The notes under the pieces are model-generated. The model saw only the letters and a program-made list of their open reading frames with translations. It searched no databases and was not told the origin of the DNA. The translations under genes were made by a program, and so were the position numbers. A stretch of 64,000 bases of DNA from Streptococcus hyointestinalis (lineage in GTDB: Bacteria; Bacillota; Bacilli; Lactobacillales; Streptococcaceae): contig NZ_UHFN01000007.1 in assembly GCF_900459405.1 (NCBI RefSeq), positions 558,001-622,000 on the forward strand, read 5' to 3'. Shown here piece after piece: positions 47,739-55,661 of this stretch; the stretch's first letter is position 1, and every line of letters begins with the position of its first letter.

Positions 47739-48824
47739 TTAGCCTTCAAAGAAGCGGAGTTCTTTTGGTGTTTGTGTAAAGGCGTTGAAGCCGTCTTTGG
47801 TGACATAGCCACAGTCCTCGATACGTACACCGACTTTTCCTGGGATGTAAATACCAGGCTCGATAGAAAAGCACATGCCCTCTTCAATGACAAGGTCATT
47901 TCCCTCCATGATAGAAGGGTACTCGTGGACGTCCATACCGATACCGTGACCGAGTCTGTGGTTGAAGTATTCGCCGTAGCCTGCTTTTTCGATGACTTGG
48001 CGAGCAGCATGGTCGACTTCGCTTGCGCTAACTCCTGGTTTGACAAAGTCTTGGGCAGTGAGCTGTGCTTCAAGGCAGAGATTGTAGATGTCTTGTTTAA
48101 ACTGGTCAGGTTGTCCAACAGCGACTGTACGGGTCATATCAGAAGCGTAGCCCTCATACATAACCCCAAGGTCAAAGAGGAGCAGTGCATTGTTTTCGAT
48201 ACGGTTGACTCCAGGCTCGCCATGTGGGTTTGCGGCATTGTCGCCAGTTAGCACCATGGTTTCAAAGCTCATTTTGTTAATGCCTTGCTCTTTCATGCCA
48301 AACTCGATTTTAGCCAAAATGTCAGTCTCCGTGCGGGTTAGAGAAATGTTATCAATCCCAATCTGCACAGCCTTATCTGCATATTGCCCAGCAATCAACA
48401 TCTTGTCAATCTCATCTTGATATTTGATGAGGCGCATGCGTTGGATAAATGGTGTAAGGTTTTCAAAGTGCCCTTCAAAGACCGTTTGAAGCCCTTGGAA
48501 CTTAGTGACATTCAAGTTGTCAAACTCAGCAAAGAGTTTTTTGCCTGTAGTTGATGGCAGACCAGACTTGATTTTCTCCCAAGGGTTTTCAGAATCGACA
48601 TAACCAAAAACAGGGAAATTTAAGAGACTAGTCGCCTTAGCCAGCTCAAGCGCTGGCACAAAGAGTACAGGCTCACGATCCGCATAGACAAATAAAAACA
48701 TCTGGCGCTCATGCGGGTCGCAGACAAAGCCTGTTAAGTAGTTGACAGTGACAGGATCTGAGATGACAGCTAAGCTAGCTCCTTCTTGATTGAGGTAAGT
48801 TTGGATTTGAGTAAGTTTTGACAT
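47739..48824 (-). CDS. pepQ: Xaa-Pro dipeptidase
   Basis: Metalloprotease of family M24B that cleaves dipeptides with C-terminal proline. It has 361 residues, with an N-terminal creatinase-like domain (1-125) and a pita-bread catalytic domain. The metal ligands are in LLFDLGVMYEGYASDMTRTV (two Asp), HRLGHGIGMDVHE (His), FSIEPGIYI (Glu) and VRIEDCGYV (Glu). RBS AAGGAA precedes the ATG. In streptococci and lactococci pepQ is divergent from ccpA; here the same pair is separated by an IS30 element. Confidence 0.97.
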   Translation of the reverse strand: MSKLTQIQTYLNQEGASLAVISDPVTVNYLTGFVCDPHERQMFLFVYADREPVLFVPALELAKATSLLNFPVFGYVDSENPWEKIKSGLPSTTGKKLFAEFDNLNVTKFQGLQTVFEGHFENLTPFIQRMRLIKYQDEIDKMLIAGQYADKAVQIGIDNISLTRTETDILAKIEFGMKEQGINKMSFETMVLTGDNAANPHGEPGVNRIENNALLLFDLGVMYEGYASDMTRTVAVGQPDQFKQDIYNLCLEAQLTAQDFVKPGVSASEVDHAARQVIEKAGYGEYFNHRLGHGIGMDVHEYPSIMEGNDLVIEEGMCFSIEPGIYIPGKVGVRIEDCGYVTKDGFNAFTQTPKELRFFEG

Positions 48825-48936
48825 AGGATTTCCTTCTTTCTATCTATTATTTTTCCAAAAATCATGCTAAAAATCAAGCATTTGTGGCAGAATTGTCCAG
48901 CAAAAAGGAGGACTTGAAAACTTTTGCAAAAAAAAA

Positions 48937-50100
48937 CCCACTTGTCAAGTCAAGTGCAACAAGTTCATTGATAACTAGAGTTCCAGAGGTTAAGCTGTTT
49001 GGGCTAGCCCAAACAAAATATTTGCGGTTTTATACTTGTGAAGTCGTCTAGGTCTGTCATTGATAGCAGAGACGTAGTGATTGAGTTCTTCTGTCGTTAG
49101 TGAGTTAAGAGAGACACCTTTTGGGAGAAACTCTCTCAAGAGACCATTGAAATTTTCATTTGTTCCTCTTTCATGAGAAGCATAAGGATGGGCAAAATAG
49201 ACTTCCACACCTTTTAAGTCTGACAAGCTACTGAACTCTGAGCCATTGTCCGATGTGATGGAGCGAATAGGGTACTGTGATAGTAGGCTCTTAACAGCCC
49301 TATTGATAGTTTCTGCTTGTTTATTAGCCAGTTTTACAGCGATGGCAAATCGTGTTTGACGCTCTACTAGAGTCATGACAACAGCTTCCCCTTTGGTCTT
49401 CTTGCCAAGAACCAAATCAATCTCCCAATGTCCAAATTCAGAGCGATTAGTAATAGTTTCTGGACGTTCTTCAATGGATTTTCCTAAGATTTTCTTCGTG
49501 GCCTTAGGCCTTACTTTAGACCGTTTTCGGATGCACACCATCTTAGGTAAATCAATCGGTTTAACCCTCAACAGTCCGTCTTTGATGTAACGATACACTG
49601 TCTTGGTGGAAGGGATAACTTCCAGTGGATGTTTTTCTCGGTAAGTTTGAACAAAGCTATCAACACTGTGACAACGAGGTTTCGTTTTCAGGGCTTTCTC
49701 AAGTTCCTTGAAGAATGTCTGGGAGCAGTATGATAGTTTATGATAGGCACTTTTTCGACGATTGATTTCATAAACACGTTGACCACTATCTGGAAAGTAA
49801 ACCGTTGAGTAGATTCGTTTCCCGTTCTTATCTTGAACCTGAGAAACACTTCCTCGTTTGATTTCACGACTGATGGTTGAGCGATGACGCCCAAGCAGAC
49901 GAGCAATCTCAGAGGGGTTCTTACCCATCCTGAGATAGGCGCTGATTTCTCCGCGTTCAGAGGCTGAAAGGTGTGAGTATAACGATTTTTTGGTAGAATG
50001 ATTAGTGGACATGTTCATCTGCTTTCTATACTGAGTTGGGGAATTCTAGTATATCAGATAAACATGTCTTTTTTTGTTGCACTTCATTTTACAACACGGG
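48937..50100 (-). mobile_element. IS30-family insertion sequence, complete, between pepQ and ccpA
   Basis: The element is 1164 bp. Its ends begin CCC and finish GGG, with inverted repeats that share AAGTGCAACAA (48942-48962 and 50074-50094, three mismatches in 21). TTTGCAAAAAAAA abuts both ends (48923-48935 and 50101-50113) and is read as a 13-base target duplication. It splits the pepQ-ccpA intergenic region. The transposase frame is intact, so this is a recent copy. Confidence 0.85.
48990..50018 (-). CDS. IS30-family transposase
   Basis: A 342-residue DDE transposase. The helix-turn-helix (PSEIARLLGRHRSTISREIKRG) is at the N-terminus, and the catalytic residues are D in HWEIDLVLG, D in ITSDNGSEF and E in GTNENFNGLLREF. 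The end NDRPRRLHKYKTANILFG is the normal IS30 tail, which contrasts with the truncated copy at 17158. The gene runs opposite to ccpA. It is clearly different from the two other IS30 transposases in the window. Confidence 0.93.
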   Translation of the reverse strand: MNMSTNHSTKKSLYSHLSASERGEISAYLRMGKNPSEIARLLGRHRSTISREIKRGSVSQVQDKNGKRIYSTVYFPDSGQRVYEINRRKSAYHKLSYCSQTFFKELEKALKTKPRCHSVDSFVQTYREKHPLEVIPSTKTVYRYIKDGLLRVKPIDLPKMVCIRKRSKVRPKATKKILGKSIEERPETITNRSEFGHWEIDLVLGKKTKGEAVVMTLVERQTRFAIAVKLANKQAETINRAVKSLLSQYPIRSITSDNGSEFSSLSDLKGVEVYFAHPYASHERGTNENFNGLLREFLPKGVSLNSLTTEELNHYVSAINDRPRRLHKYKTANILFGLAQTA

Positions 50101-50126
50101 TTTGCAAAAAAAATAAGACCAAACAC

Positions 50127-50177
50127 TTGAAAGTGTTTACAAAACATGTTAAAATCATATTGAAAGCGAGTTTTCAA
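50127..50177 (+). promoter_or_regulatory. ccpA promoter with cre-like sequence and palindrome
   Basis: TTGAAA (50127-50132), 17-base spacer, TAAAAT (50150-50155). TTGAAAGTGTTTACA (50127-50141) matches the cre consensus except that the central CG is TG. A palindrome TTGAAAGCGAGTTTTCAA (50160-50177) sits at the predicted transcription start. Autoregulation by CcpA is plausible. Confidence 0.5.
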
Positions 50178-50232
50178 TTTTTTTGAGGTAAGTATCGTTA
50201 ACCGCTTAAAAGTAAATGAAAGGAAGACAGAT

Positions 50233-51234
50233 ATGAATACTGATGATACGATTACGATTTATGATGTCGCTCGTGAAGCCGGTGTTTCGATGGCGACAGT
50301 CAGTCGTGTTGTGAATGGCAACAAAAATGTAAAAGAAAACACACGGCAAAAGGTTCTTGAAGTGATTGAACGCTTGGACTACCGTCCAAATGCCGTTGCA
50401 CGAGGGCTTGCAAGTAAAAAAACAACAACTGTCGGTGTTGTGATTCCAAACATCGCAAATGCTTATTTTTCAAATTTAGCACGAGGTATTGACGACATTG
50501 CCGCTATGTACAAGTACAATATCGTCCTTGCTTCTAGCGATGAGGATGATGAAAAAGAAATCAATGTTGTGAATTCTTTGTTTGCTAAGCAGGTGGATGG
50601 TATCATTTTCATGGGCTATCACTTGACTGAAAAACTACGTGTTGAGTTTTCACGCTCACGCACACCGATTGTTTTAGCGGGGACTGTTGACCTTGAGCAC
50701 CAATTGCCAAGTGTTAACATCGACTACCAAAAGGCAGTTAGTGAAGTGGTGGATTTATTTGCTAAGACGCATAAGGATATTGCTTTTGTGTCTGGACCTT
50801 TGATTGATGACATCAATGGTAAGGTTCGTCTAGATGGCTACAAGGAAGGTTTGAAGCGCAACAACTTGCCATTTAAAGAAGGGCTTGTCTTTGAAGCGAA
50901 ATACCACTACCAAGATGGCTACAATCTAGCGCAACGTGTGCTCAACTCAGGTGCGACAGCTGCTTATGTGGCAGACGATGAGTTGGCAGCGGGTCTGCAA
51001 AACGGTCTCTTTGCAGCTGGCAAGTCAGTGCCAGAGGACTTTGAAATTATCACCAGCAACGATTCCTCTGTGACACAGTTTACACGTCCAAACCTAAGCT
51101 CCATTAGCCAACCTGTCTACGACCTTGGTGCCGTTAGTATGCGTATGTTGACAAAGATTATGCATAAAGAAGATTTGGATGAAAAAGAAATTGTCCTTAA
51201 TCACGGTTTGGTCAAGCGTGGTTCTACACGTTAA
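50233..51234 (+). CDS. ccpA: Catabolite control protein A
   Basis: LacI-family global regulator of carbon catabolite control, which binds cre sites with HPr-Ser-P as corepressor. It has 333 residues. The DNA-binding helix-turn-helix and hinge are TIYDVAREAGVSMATVSRVVNGNKNVKENTRQKV and YRPNAVARGLASKKTTTVGVV. The periplasmic-binding-like core follows to the end. RBS GAAAGGAAG lies upstream. The IS30 insertion upstream leaves the proximal promoter in place. A terminator follows. Confidence 0.98.
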   Translation: MNTDDTITIYDVAREAGVSMATVSRVVNGNKNVKENTRQKVLEVIERLDYRPNAVARGLASKKTTTVGVVIPNIANAYFSNLARGIDDIAAMYKYNIVLASSDEDDEKEINVVNSLFAKQVDGIIFMGYHLTEKLRVEFSRSRTPIVLAGTVDLEHQLPSVNIDYQKAVSEVVDLFAKTHKDIAFVSGPLIDDINGKVRLDGYKEGLKRNNLPFKEGLVFEAKYHYQDGYNLAQRVLNSGATAAYVADDELAAGLQNGLFAAGKSVPEDFEIITSNDSSVTQFTRPNLSSISQPVYDLGAVSMRMLTKIMHKEDLDEKEIVLNHGLVKRGSTR

Positions 51235-51238
51235 GTAC

Positions 51239-51278
51239 AAAAAAGCTAGAGAGTATCACTGCCTCTAGCTTTTTTTAT
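51239..51278 (+). terminator. ccpA terminator
   Basis: AAAAAGCTAGAG paired with CTCTAGCTTTTT (from 51239 and 51263), then T run. Confidence 0.85.
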
Positions 51279-51460
51279 TGTAAGATTGCTGAAAAAAATC
51301 AAAATTTACGGTATAAGCGCTAATTCCATTTTTTAATGGATTTTAAAAGTATCAAAAGGCGTTAAATCAAGGTTTTTAGCGTTTTTCTTTTTTTAGTTAT
51401 TCTGTCAAAACCTGTGAATTTAGGTGACTAGTCGTGGAAATTAGTCGGGGTTTTTAGCTG
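51279..51460. other. Probable left prophage junction (attL region)
   Basis: About 180 bases without a gene between the ccpA terminator and the integrase stop. The prophage left end must lie here because the integrase is the outermost phage gene. The core attachment sequence cannot be set without the right end. GGCGTTAAATCAAGG and TTTTTAGCGTTTTTC look like arm-type repeats but this is weak. Confidence 0.4.
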
Positions 51461-52621
51461 TTAATTGATAGCTTGCATGATAGTCTGTGTGACGTTACTT
51501 GCTACCTCGTCTTTGATGTGGGTGTACTTTTCAGTCATGTAATGAGTAGAGTGACCAAGAGCAGCAGCCATGTGTGCAATCGGTACACCAGCAATAACGC
51601 CCTGTGTGGCAAAGAAGTGCCTCATCATGTGCGGCGATACCTTGCTACCTAGCTGATTATTAACCTTGCTAAACAAGGTTTGTAAATAACCGACACGGAT
51701 AGGCTCACCGAAACGCTTATAGGTGTCATAGGCAACACGGAAAAGAAAGTCATCTTTTGATAAGATATGGTTGCACTGTTTGCCAATCTGATAAGACTGC
51801 TTAATAGCAGCATCAATAAGTGGCGATGTTTTGCTGTCTGCTATCAGAGTACGCCTTGATGACTGTGTTTTGAGAGCTTTACCATCTTTGCGTTTTTCGG
51901 TGCGGCTCTCTGTGATGGTGATGGTATACAGTCCATCGGTGCGCTTGATAAAATCAGAGAATTTAAGCCCAGCAACCTCGCTACGGCGTAAGCCTAAATA
52001 GGTCAATCTGACCATAGTATATTGATAATCGGATAAGATAGAGCGTGCCATTTCATCCCACGCTTTAAACTCGTCTAAAGACAGGCGCTTGTTTTTAGAT
52101 GGTTTACTACTTTTACCAATGTAGATGCCATCGATGGGGTTGTCGTCTAGGTATTTGTTTGTGACAGCATCGTTAAACATAGCGTTAAAGACACCATAAG
52201 CCTGCTTAACGCTATGATAAGTATAGCTTTTTAAGAGGTCATTGACATACATCTCATACTCATGGCGTGAGACGTCTCTCATCTTGAGTTTGCCATAGCG
52301 TTCTTTAAAGCGGTTAGTGTAAGTTTTGTCTTTGTTGTAAATGGTGTCTGGCGCCCATCTGCCTGTCTTGATGCGGCTCTCACAGTACATATCCCAGTAA
52401 GTATCTACTGTTAGGTTTTTGTCAATCACATATTCATTGTTTTTAGCTTTTTGCTCAATGTCAGAGAGTACAGAGCGTGCTTGAGAGAGCGTTTTTAGTC
52501 CGCTCTTGGTAATTTCTTTTTTCTTGCCTTGGACAATTATTGTCTTTCTGACATAGTAGAATTTGCCCTTAGCGTTAGTGTAAGTGAAAATGTTTGGGTA
52601 TTTAGTTTTGATGTATTTCAT
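51461..52621 (-). CDS. int: Phage integrase, tyrosine recombinase
   Basis: Site-specific recombinase of 386 residues that integrates and excises the prophage. It has an N-terminal arm-binding region (1-60), a SAM-like core-binding domain (70-165) and a catalytic domain. The catalytic residues are Arg in YLGLRRSEVAGL, HxxR in SPHMMRHFFAT, His in LGHSTHYM and the nucleophile Tyr in TEKYTHIKD. RBS AAAGGAG is seven bases before the ATG. It is encoded leftward at the prophage edge, the usual place. Confidence 0.95.
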   Translation of the reverse strand: MKYIKTKYPNIFTYTNAKGKFYYVRKTIIVQGKKKEITKSGLKTLSQARSVLSDIEQKAKNNEYVIDKNLTVDTYWDMYCESRIKTGRWAPDTIYNKDKTYTNRFKERYGKLKMRDVSRHEYEMYVNDLLKSYTYHSVKQAYGVFNAMFNDAVTNKYLDDNPIDGIYIGKSSKPSKNKRLSLDEFKAWDEMARSILSDYQYTMVRLTYLGLRRSEVAGLKFSDFIKRTDGLYTITITESRTEKRKDGKALKTQSSRRTLIADSKTSPLIDAAIKQSYQIGKQCNHILSKDDFLFRVAYDTYKRFGEPIRVGYLQTLFSKVNNQLGSKVSPHMMRHFFATQGVIAGVPIAHMAAALGHSTHYMTEKYTHIKDEVASNVTQTIMQAIN

Positions 52622-52673
52622 TGTCTTTCTCCTTTAAAGTGACTTCTGGACAAGGTCTTTTAAGGGAGAATGG

Positions 52674-52701
52674 TTGACATCACCTCCTTTCATGGTAAAA
52701 T
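52674..52701 (+). promoter_or_regulatory. Strong rightward promoter in the integrase/DUF3644 gap
   Basis: TTGACA (52674-52679), 16-base spacer, TAAAAT (52696-52701). No normal-sized gene follows on this strand. Confidence 0.65.
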
Positions 52702-52707
52702 AGAGTA

Positions 52708-52795
52708 TAGAAAAACAGAGGTATGAGAGTACCTTGGTTTATTGTGGATAAGTCTCACACTCAAACTTGGCGGCGAGAGTGTGGGGCTTTTTTGC
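52708..52795 (+). ncRNA. Candidate small RNA (or tiny mRNA) with terminator
   Basis: Predicted transcript of about 88 bases from the promoter at 52674. It has a short hairpin (AGGTA/TACCT) and ends in a 13-pair terminator stem (52750-52762 with 52777-52789) and a T run. An ATG at 52723 opens a 35-codon frame (MRVPWFIVDK...) that runs through the terminator, so it is doubtful as a gene. No similarity is recognised. Confidence 0.5.
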
Positions 52796-52802
52796 TTGTT
52801 TC

Positions 52803-52831
52803 TTTACAGAGAGATTTTTGTGTGTTATAAT
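52803..52831 (+). promoter_or_regulatory. Second strong rightward promoter
   Basis: TTTACA (52803-52808), 17-base spacer, TATAAT (52826-52831), directly after the first terminator. Confidence 0.72.
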
Positions 52832-52837
52832 GTGTTT

Positions 52838-52927
52838 AAAGATAACTTGTGAAGGATTAGCTCTGGGTTCCCGAATGGGGGTAGGCGTAAGCTTAGAATT
52901 CCTATGACCCTGGGGTTATCTTTTTTT
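52838..52927 (+). ncRNA. Candidate structured RNA convergent to the DUF3644 gene
   Basis: Predicted transcript of about 90 bases. Its 5' end AAAGATAAC (52838-52846) pairs perfectly with GTTATCTTT (52915-52923), so the terminator closes the whole RNA. Inside are GGGT/ACCC (52865-52868 with 52907-52910), a CCC-GAAT-GGG hairpin and TAGGC-GTAA-GCTTA, a GNRA-loop hairpin near 52882-52895. The T run lies in the last codons of the convergent gene. A strong promoter, a compact fold and no reading frame point to a functional RNA. Confidence 0.6.
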
Positions 52928-53884
52928 TACTACTAAAATTTTGTTAATGATATCAGCATCAATTTTTATTTTTTCAAGTATGAAATCAACCAATTGCTGA
53001 GAATATCGTCTTACAGTTCCAAACTGATAGCAGTACTTATTGTCTTGTTTTAGATTGTAAAAATCCATAAATAGGTTCAATGTGTATTCATTGAACCCCT
53101 TATCTCCTTTGACTGTCTGATAGTTGAAGGAGATTTTTTTAGTTTGAAGTTGTTTATTAATTGAATCAATAACATTCTTTCGTGTAAGTTTATATTTGTC
53201 ATTGGGGTCTTGTAACTTAGTAATTATCTTTGCAGACGTATCGGCGTTGGGATCAATTGCATAAGTAAAGTCAGCTTTGGTTTTGTCTTTTATTTGTACA
53301 AATTCATGTCTAATTGGAATAAACAAATCATTAGAAGAATTATTAGTTGTTAAAAACTCTAACTCGTTTTTGTTGTTAATTAAACGCTCAGCCATTTCTT
53401 GAGAATATTTTCCTCGGATTTCTTCGTTAGTTAAAACATTTAAGTTTACCGAAAGAGTGAGAAAGTTTTGCGCAATATAATCTGTAACATCAATATTATG
53501 AAATCTTTTGACTTGCTCTGAGAAATTCAGTACACAAGATTGAAAAAATGGGGCGTAGATTGTTTCGTATTCTTCAGTTATGAAGTGAGTGCTTGTATTT
53601 CGTAAATCTATAATTTTCTCGAGATTAATCCTTAGAGGTTGTTTTTTATCAGTATAGATTTTTCGAATTGCATTTTCTAAACTAATTGTCCGATTGCTAC
53701 CAGGAAAATAGATTGGAACTCCTCTATTTAGTAGTTCAGCCTTCAGCATCAGTTCCCACGCATTGCAAATAAAGAAACTAAAACCTTCAATCCTATATTT
53801 TATTGTAGGTTTATTATAAATTTCTAGTCCCATGATGAAGGCTTCAACACTCTTATCTACTAGTTGTTTTGATAAATTTTCCAT
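52916..53884 (-). CDS. DUF3644-family protein with HEPN-type Rx4H motif
   Basis: A 322-residue soluble protein that looks like the DUF3644 family: LVDKSVEAFIMGLEIYNKPTIKYR and FSFFICNAWELMLKAELL at the N-terminus, then KIIDLRNTSTHFI with Arg95 and His100. R-x4-H after a helical segment is the active-site pattern of HEPN ribonucleases, many of which are toxins or abortive-infection effectors. The C-terminal half (about 190-322) is alpha/beta, without a recognised domain. RBS AAAGGA precedes the ATG. It sits in the usual cargo place between integrase and repressor. The assignment to DUF3644 and HEPN is by pattern, not search. Confidence 0.65.
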   Translation of the reverse strand: MENLSKQLVDKSVEAFIMGLEIYNKPTIKYRIEGFSFFICNAWELMLKAELLNRGVPIYFPGSNRTISLENAIRKIYTDKKQPLRINLEKIIDLRNTSTHFITEEYETIYAPFFQSCVLNFSEQVKRFHNIDVTDYIAQNFLTLSVNLNVLTNEEIRGKYSQEMAERLINNKNELEFLTTNNSSNDLFIPIRHEFVQIKDKTKADFTYAIDPNADTSAKIITKLQDPNDKYKLTRKNVIDSINKQLQTKKISFNYQTVKGDKGFNEYTLNLFMDFYNLKQDNKYCYQFGTVRRYSQQLVDFILEKIKIDADIINKILVVKKR

Positions 53885-54016
53885 GCTATCCTTTCTAAAT
53901 TTGATATATCTCTAACTATCAACTTGCTTGAAGTTATCCAATAATTGTAAAAATACCAGTCCAAATCATATTACTCCAGTCTCATGTTTAGTGTGGTTCA
54001 GTGGTTGTACATACTG

Positions 54017-54412
54017 TTATTTGGTTAAATTGCGATACTCCTCAATAATCATCATCTCATCAGCAACAGTCGTTAAGCTATGACACTTCATAAAATCGAG
54101 ATAGTTAAATTCTCTAGTATCTTCGAGAGTGGCTAAGGTTTCTTCTAGAAGATTGCGTATCATGTATCGGTTAGCCTGGGCTTCATATTTAACACCATTA
54201 AACTGATAACTGTAAGGGTTGTGTTCAATATGCCCAAGCTCGTGGAGGAGCGTTTTACGGCGTGTTAAAGGGTCCAAGTTTTTATCTATCCCTATCACTT
54301 TCGTGGTATGATTGTAAAATCCTTGACTGTGCCAATTAGAGGCATCAAACAGGCAGAGTTCTACTCCGTGTTGTTTGCAAAGTTCTTCGTCTGTTACCAT
54401 AAACGCTCTCAC
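54017..54412 (-). CDS. ImmA/IrrE-family metallopeptidase
   Basis: A phage-type zinc protease of 131 residues. KTLLHELGHIEHNP holds the HExxH site and EAQANRYMIRNLL the third ligand region. In ICEBs1 and related elements ImmA cleaves the repressor to induce the element; here the repressor gene lies two genes upstream in the same operon. Start is GTG 54412, overlapping the upstream stop (GTGA). The ATG at 54400 with GTGAGAG ahead of it is a good alternative. Confidence 0.88.
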   Translation of the reverse strand: MRAFMVTDEELCKQHGVELCLFDASNWHSQGFYNHTTKVIGIDKNLDPLTRRKTLLHELGHIEHNPYSYQFNGVKYEAQANRYMIRNLLEETLATLEDTREFNYLDFMKCHSLTTVADEMMIIEEYRNLTK

Positions 54413-54978
54413 TTCATTTTAGTATTTTCCTTATTCTTGAGTAATTCAAATTGCTCAACTGTAACTGTCCTAGTGCTTCCCTTTATTGTGATATTATGAT
54501 TTTCATCTTCATGGTTAAATAAGGCTGCAAAGAAATCATAGATAGCTATATAAAATGGTATCGAAGTCCAAAAGAACAGCAGACTCCACCAGCCTTTTGA
54601 CTTTTTACCAATATAGAATGACTGTCCGCCATACACTCCTAGAAAGAAAGTGATAGCTAAGAATTTCCATTTATTGGCTGTGTACAGGGGAGTATAAACA
54701 ACATGTGTAGCCTCATCCCAAGATTGGGCATTTACAAACTTAGGAGAGTTTGTATGCTGTACTTTTTTTGATTTCTTTGGAGTATTATAAAGCGGGCTTT
54801 TGAAAGTTGTCTTGTTATAAACTTTATTGTATGCAGCTTTTTTAGGATTGTTGATCCATCCCATTCCCTTTTTCCCATACAGAGGATTGACAGCACTTTT
54901 CATTTGTCGCTTTAGTTTCCCAGTCGTTCTAGCTTTTAAACTTTTGTTTAAGCTAGGGGTCCTCATTCCAATTTTCAT
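54409..54978 (-). CDS. TM2-domain membrane protein of the prophage immunity operon
   Basis: A 189-residue protein. The first 100 residues are highly basic (KSLKARTTGKLKRQMKSAVN...). Two membrane helices follow at about 103-120 and 128-150 with the TM2 pattern GVYGGQSFYIGKKSKGWWSLLFF. A short acidic C-terminus ends the protein. It lies between repressor and protease genes. Such proteins are common in streptococcal prophages; a role in superinfection exclusion is possible but not shown. Confidence 0.7.
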   Translation of the reverse strand: MKIGMRTPSLNKSLKARTTGKLKRQMKSAVNPLYGKKGMGWINNPKKAAYNKVYNKTTFKSPLYNTPKKSKKVQHTNSPKFVNAQSWDEATHVVYTPLYTANKWKFLAITFFLGVYGGQSFYIGKKSKGWWSLLFFWTSIPFYIAIYDFFAALFNHEDENHNITIKGSTRTVTVEQFELLKNKENTKMK

Positions 54979-54995
54979 AATATCCCCTCTCCTGG

Positions 54996-55361
54996 TTATT
55001 TTTCCTTAGACTTAAAGTGTGCGGACAAGACTGCTGTGATGAAATCAATATCGTCTTCATCAAGTGGTCTACCATCAAAGAGCATAGTGTTGGCTGCTGC
55101 TTCTCGTAAGTCGATAACCTTGCCATCAATGATGGCTGTCTCGTCGTCTTTAGCGATATTTGGGTTATCGGTGCGACCCAACAAGTAATCGGTGGAGACG
55201 TTGAAATAGTCAGCTAGCTCTTGTAGGCGATCAGATTTAGGGACTTTTTCTTTTAAAGTATAAAGGTAATTTACACTAAAACCTAAATCTTCAGCAACTT
55301 TCTGGAGGCTATAACCTTTCTTTTGAGCCAATTCTTTTATTCGTTCGAGTGTTGAAAACAT
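54996..55361 (-). CDS. Prophage repressor, XRE family (CI-like)
   Basis: A 121-residue helix-turn-helix protein. IKELAQKKGYSLQKVAEDLGFSVNYLYTLKEK and LQELADYFNVSTDYLLGRTDN form the Cro/C1 domain, and the C-terminal half is short and acidic. With no S24 peptidase domain, its inactivation would depend on the ImmA-like protease two genes downstream. It is transcribed leftward from the switch region. Confidence 0.88.
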   Translation of the reverse strand: MFSTLERIKELAQKKGYSLQKVAEDLGFSVNYLYTLKEKVPKSDRLQELADYFNVSTDYLLGRTDNPNIAKDDETAIIDGKVIDLREAAANTMLFDGRPLDEDDIDFITAVLSAHFKSKEK

Positions 55362-55661
55362 TGATTTGACAACCTTTCTAAGAGATTGACAAAAAATATT
55401 TACAAAAAAGTATAAAAATTGTTGACATTATTTATACTCTAGTGTAAAATAGTTCTTGTAAGTTAAAGAGTTAGTTAAAACACTTGTAAAAACTCTATTT
55501 CAATTTAATAGCTTTGGCGAGCACAAACATTGATTATAGATAGTTTAATCAAGCGTTTTCTTCATGACTTCATTTTACACTAGAGTATAAAATAAGTCAA
55601 GATGTTTTATAAATAATTTTACTAACTCTTTAACTGATTTTATAAAAAGGAGGTGACGAGG
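55362..55661. promoter_or_regulatory. Genetic switch: face-to-face promoters with duplicated operators
   Basis: Rightward promoter: TTGACA (55422-55427), 17 bases, TAAAAT (55445-55450). Leftward promoter: TTGACT (complement of 55595-55600), 17 bases, TAAAAT (complement of 55572-55577). Both carry the near-palindrome TACTCTAGTGTA in the spacer and -10 region, in opposite orientation. GTTAAAGAGTTAGT near 55462 is repeated inverted near 55621. The two promoters point toward each other. Confidence 0.65.

Noticed and set aside
52723..52830. 35-codon frame MRVPWFIVDK... as a peptide gene
   Set aside because: It passes through a strong terminator hairpin that would cut the message, so it was kept only as a possibility within the small RNA.
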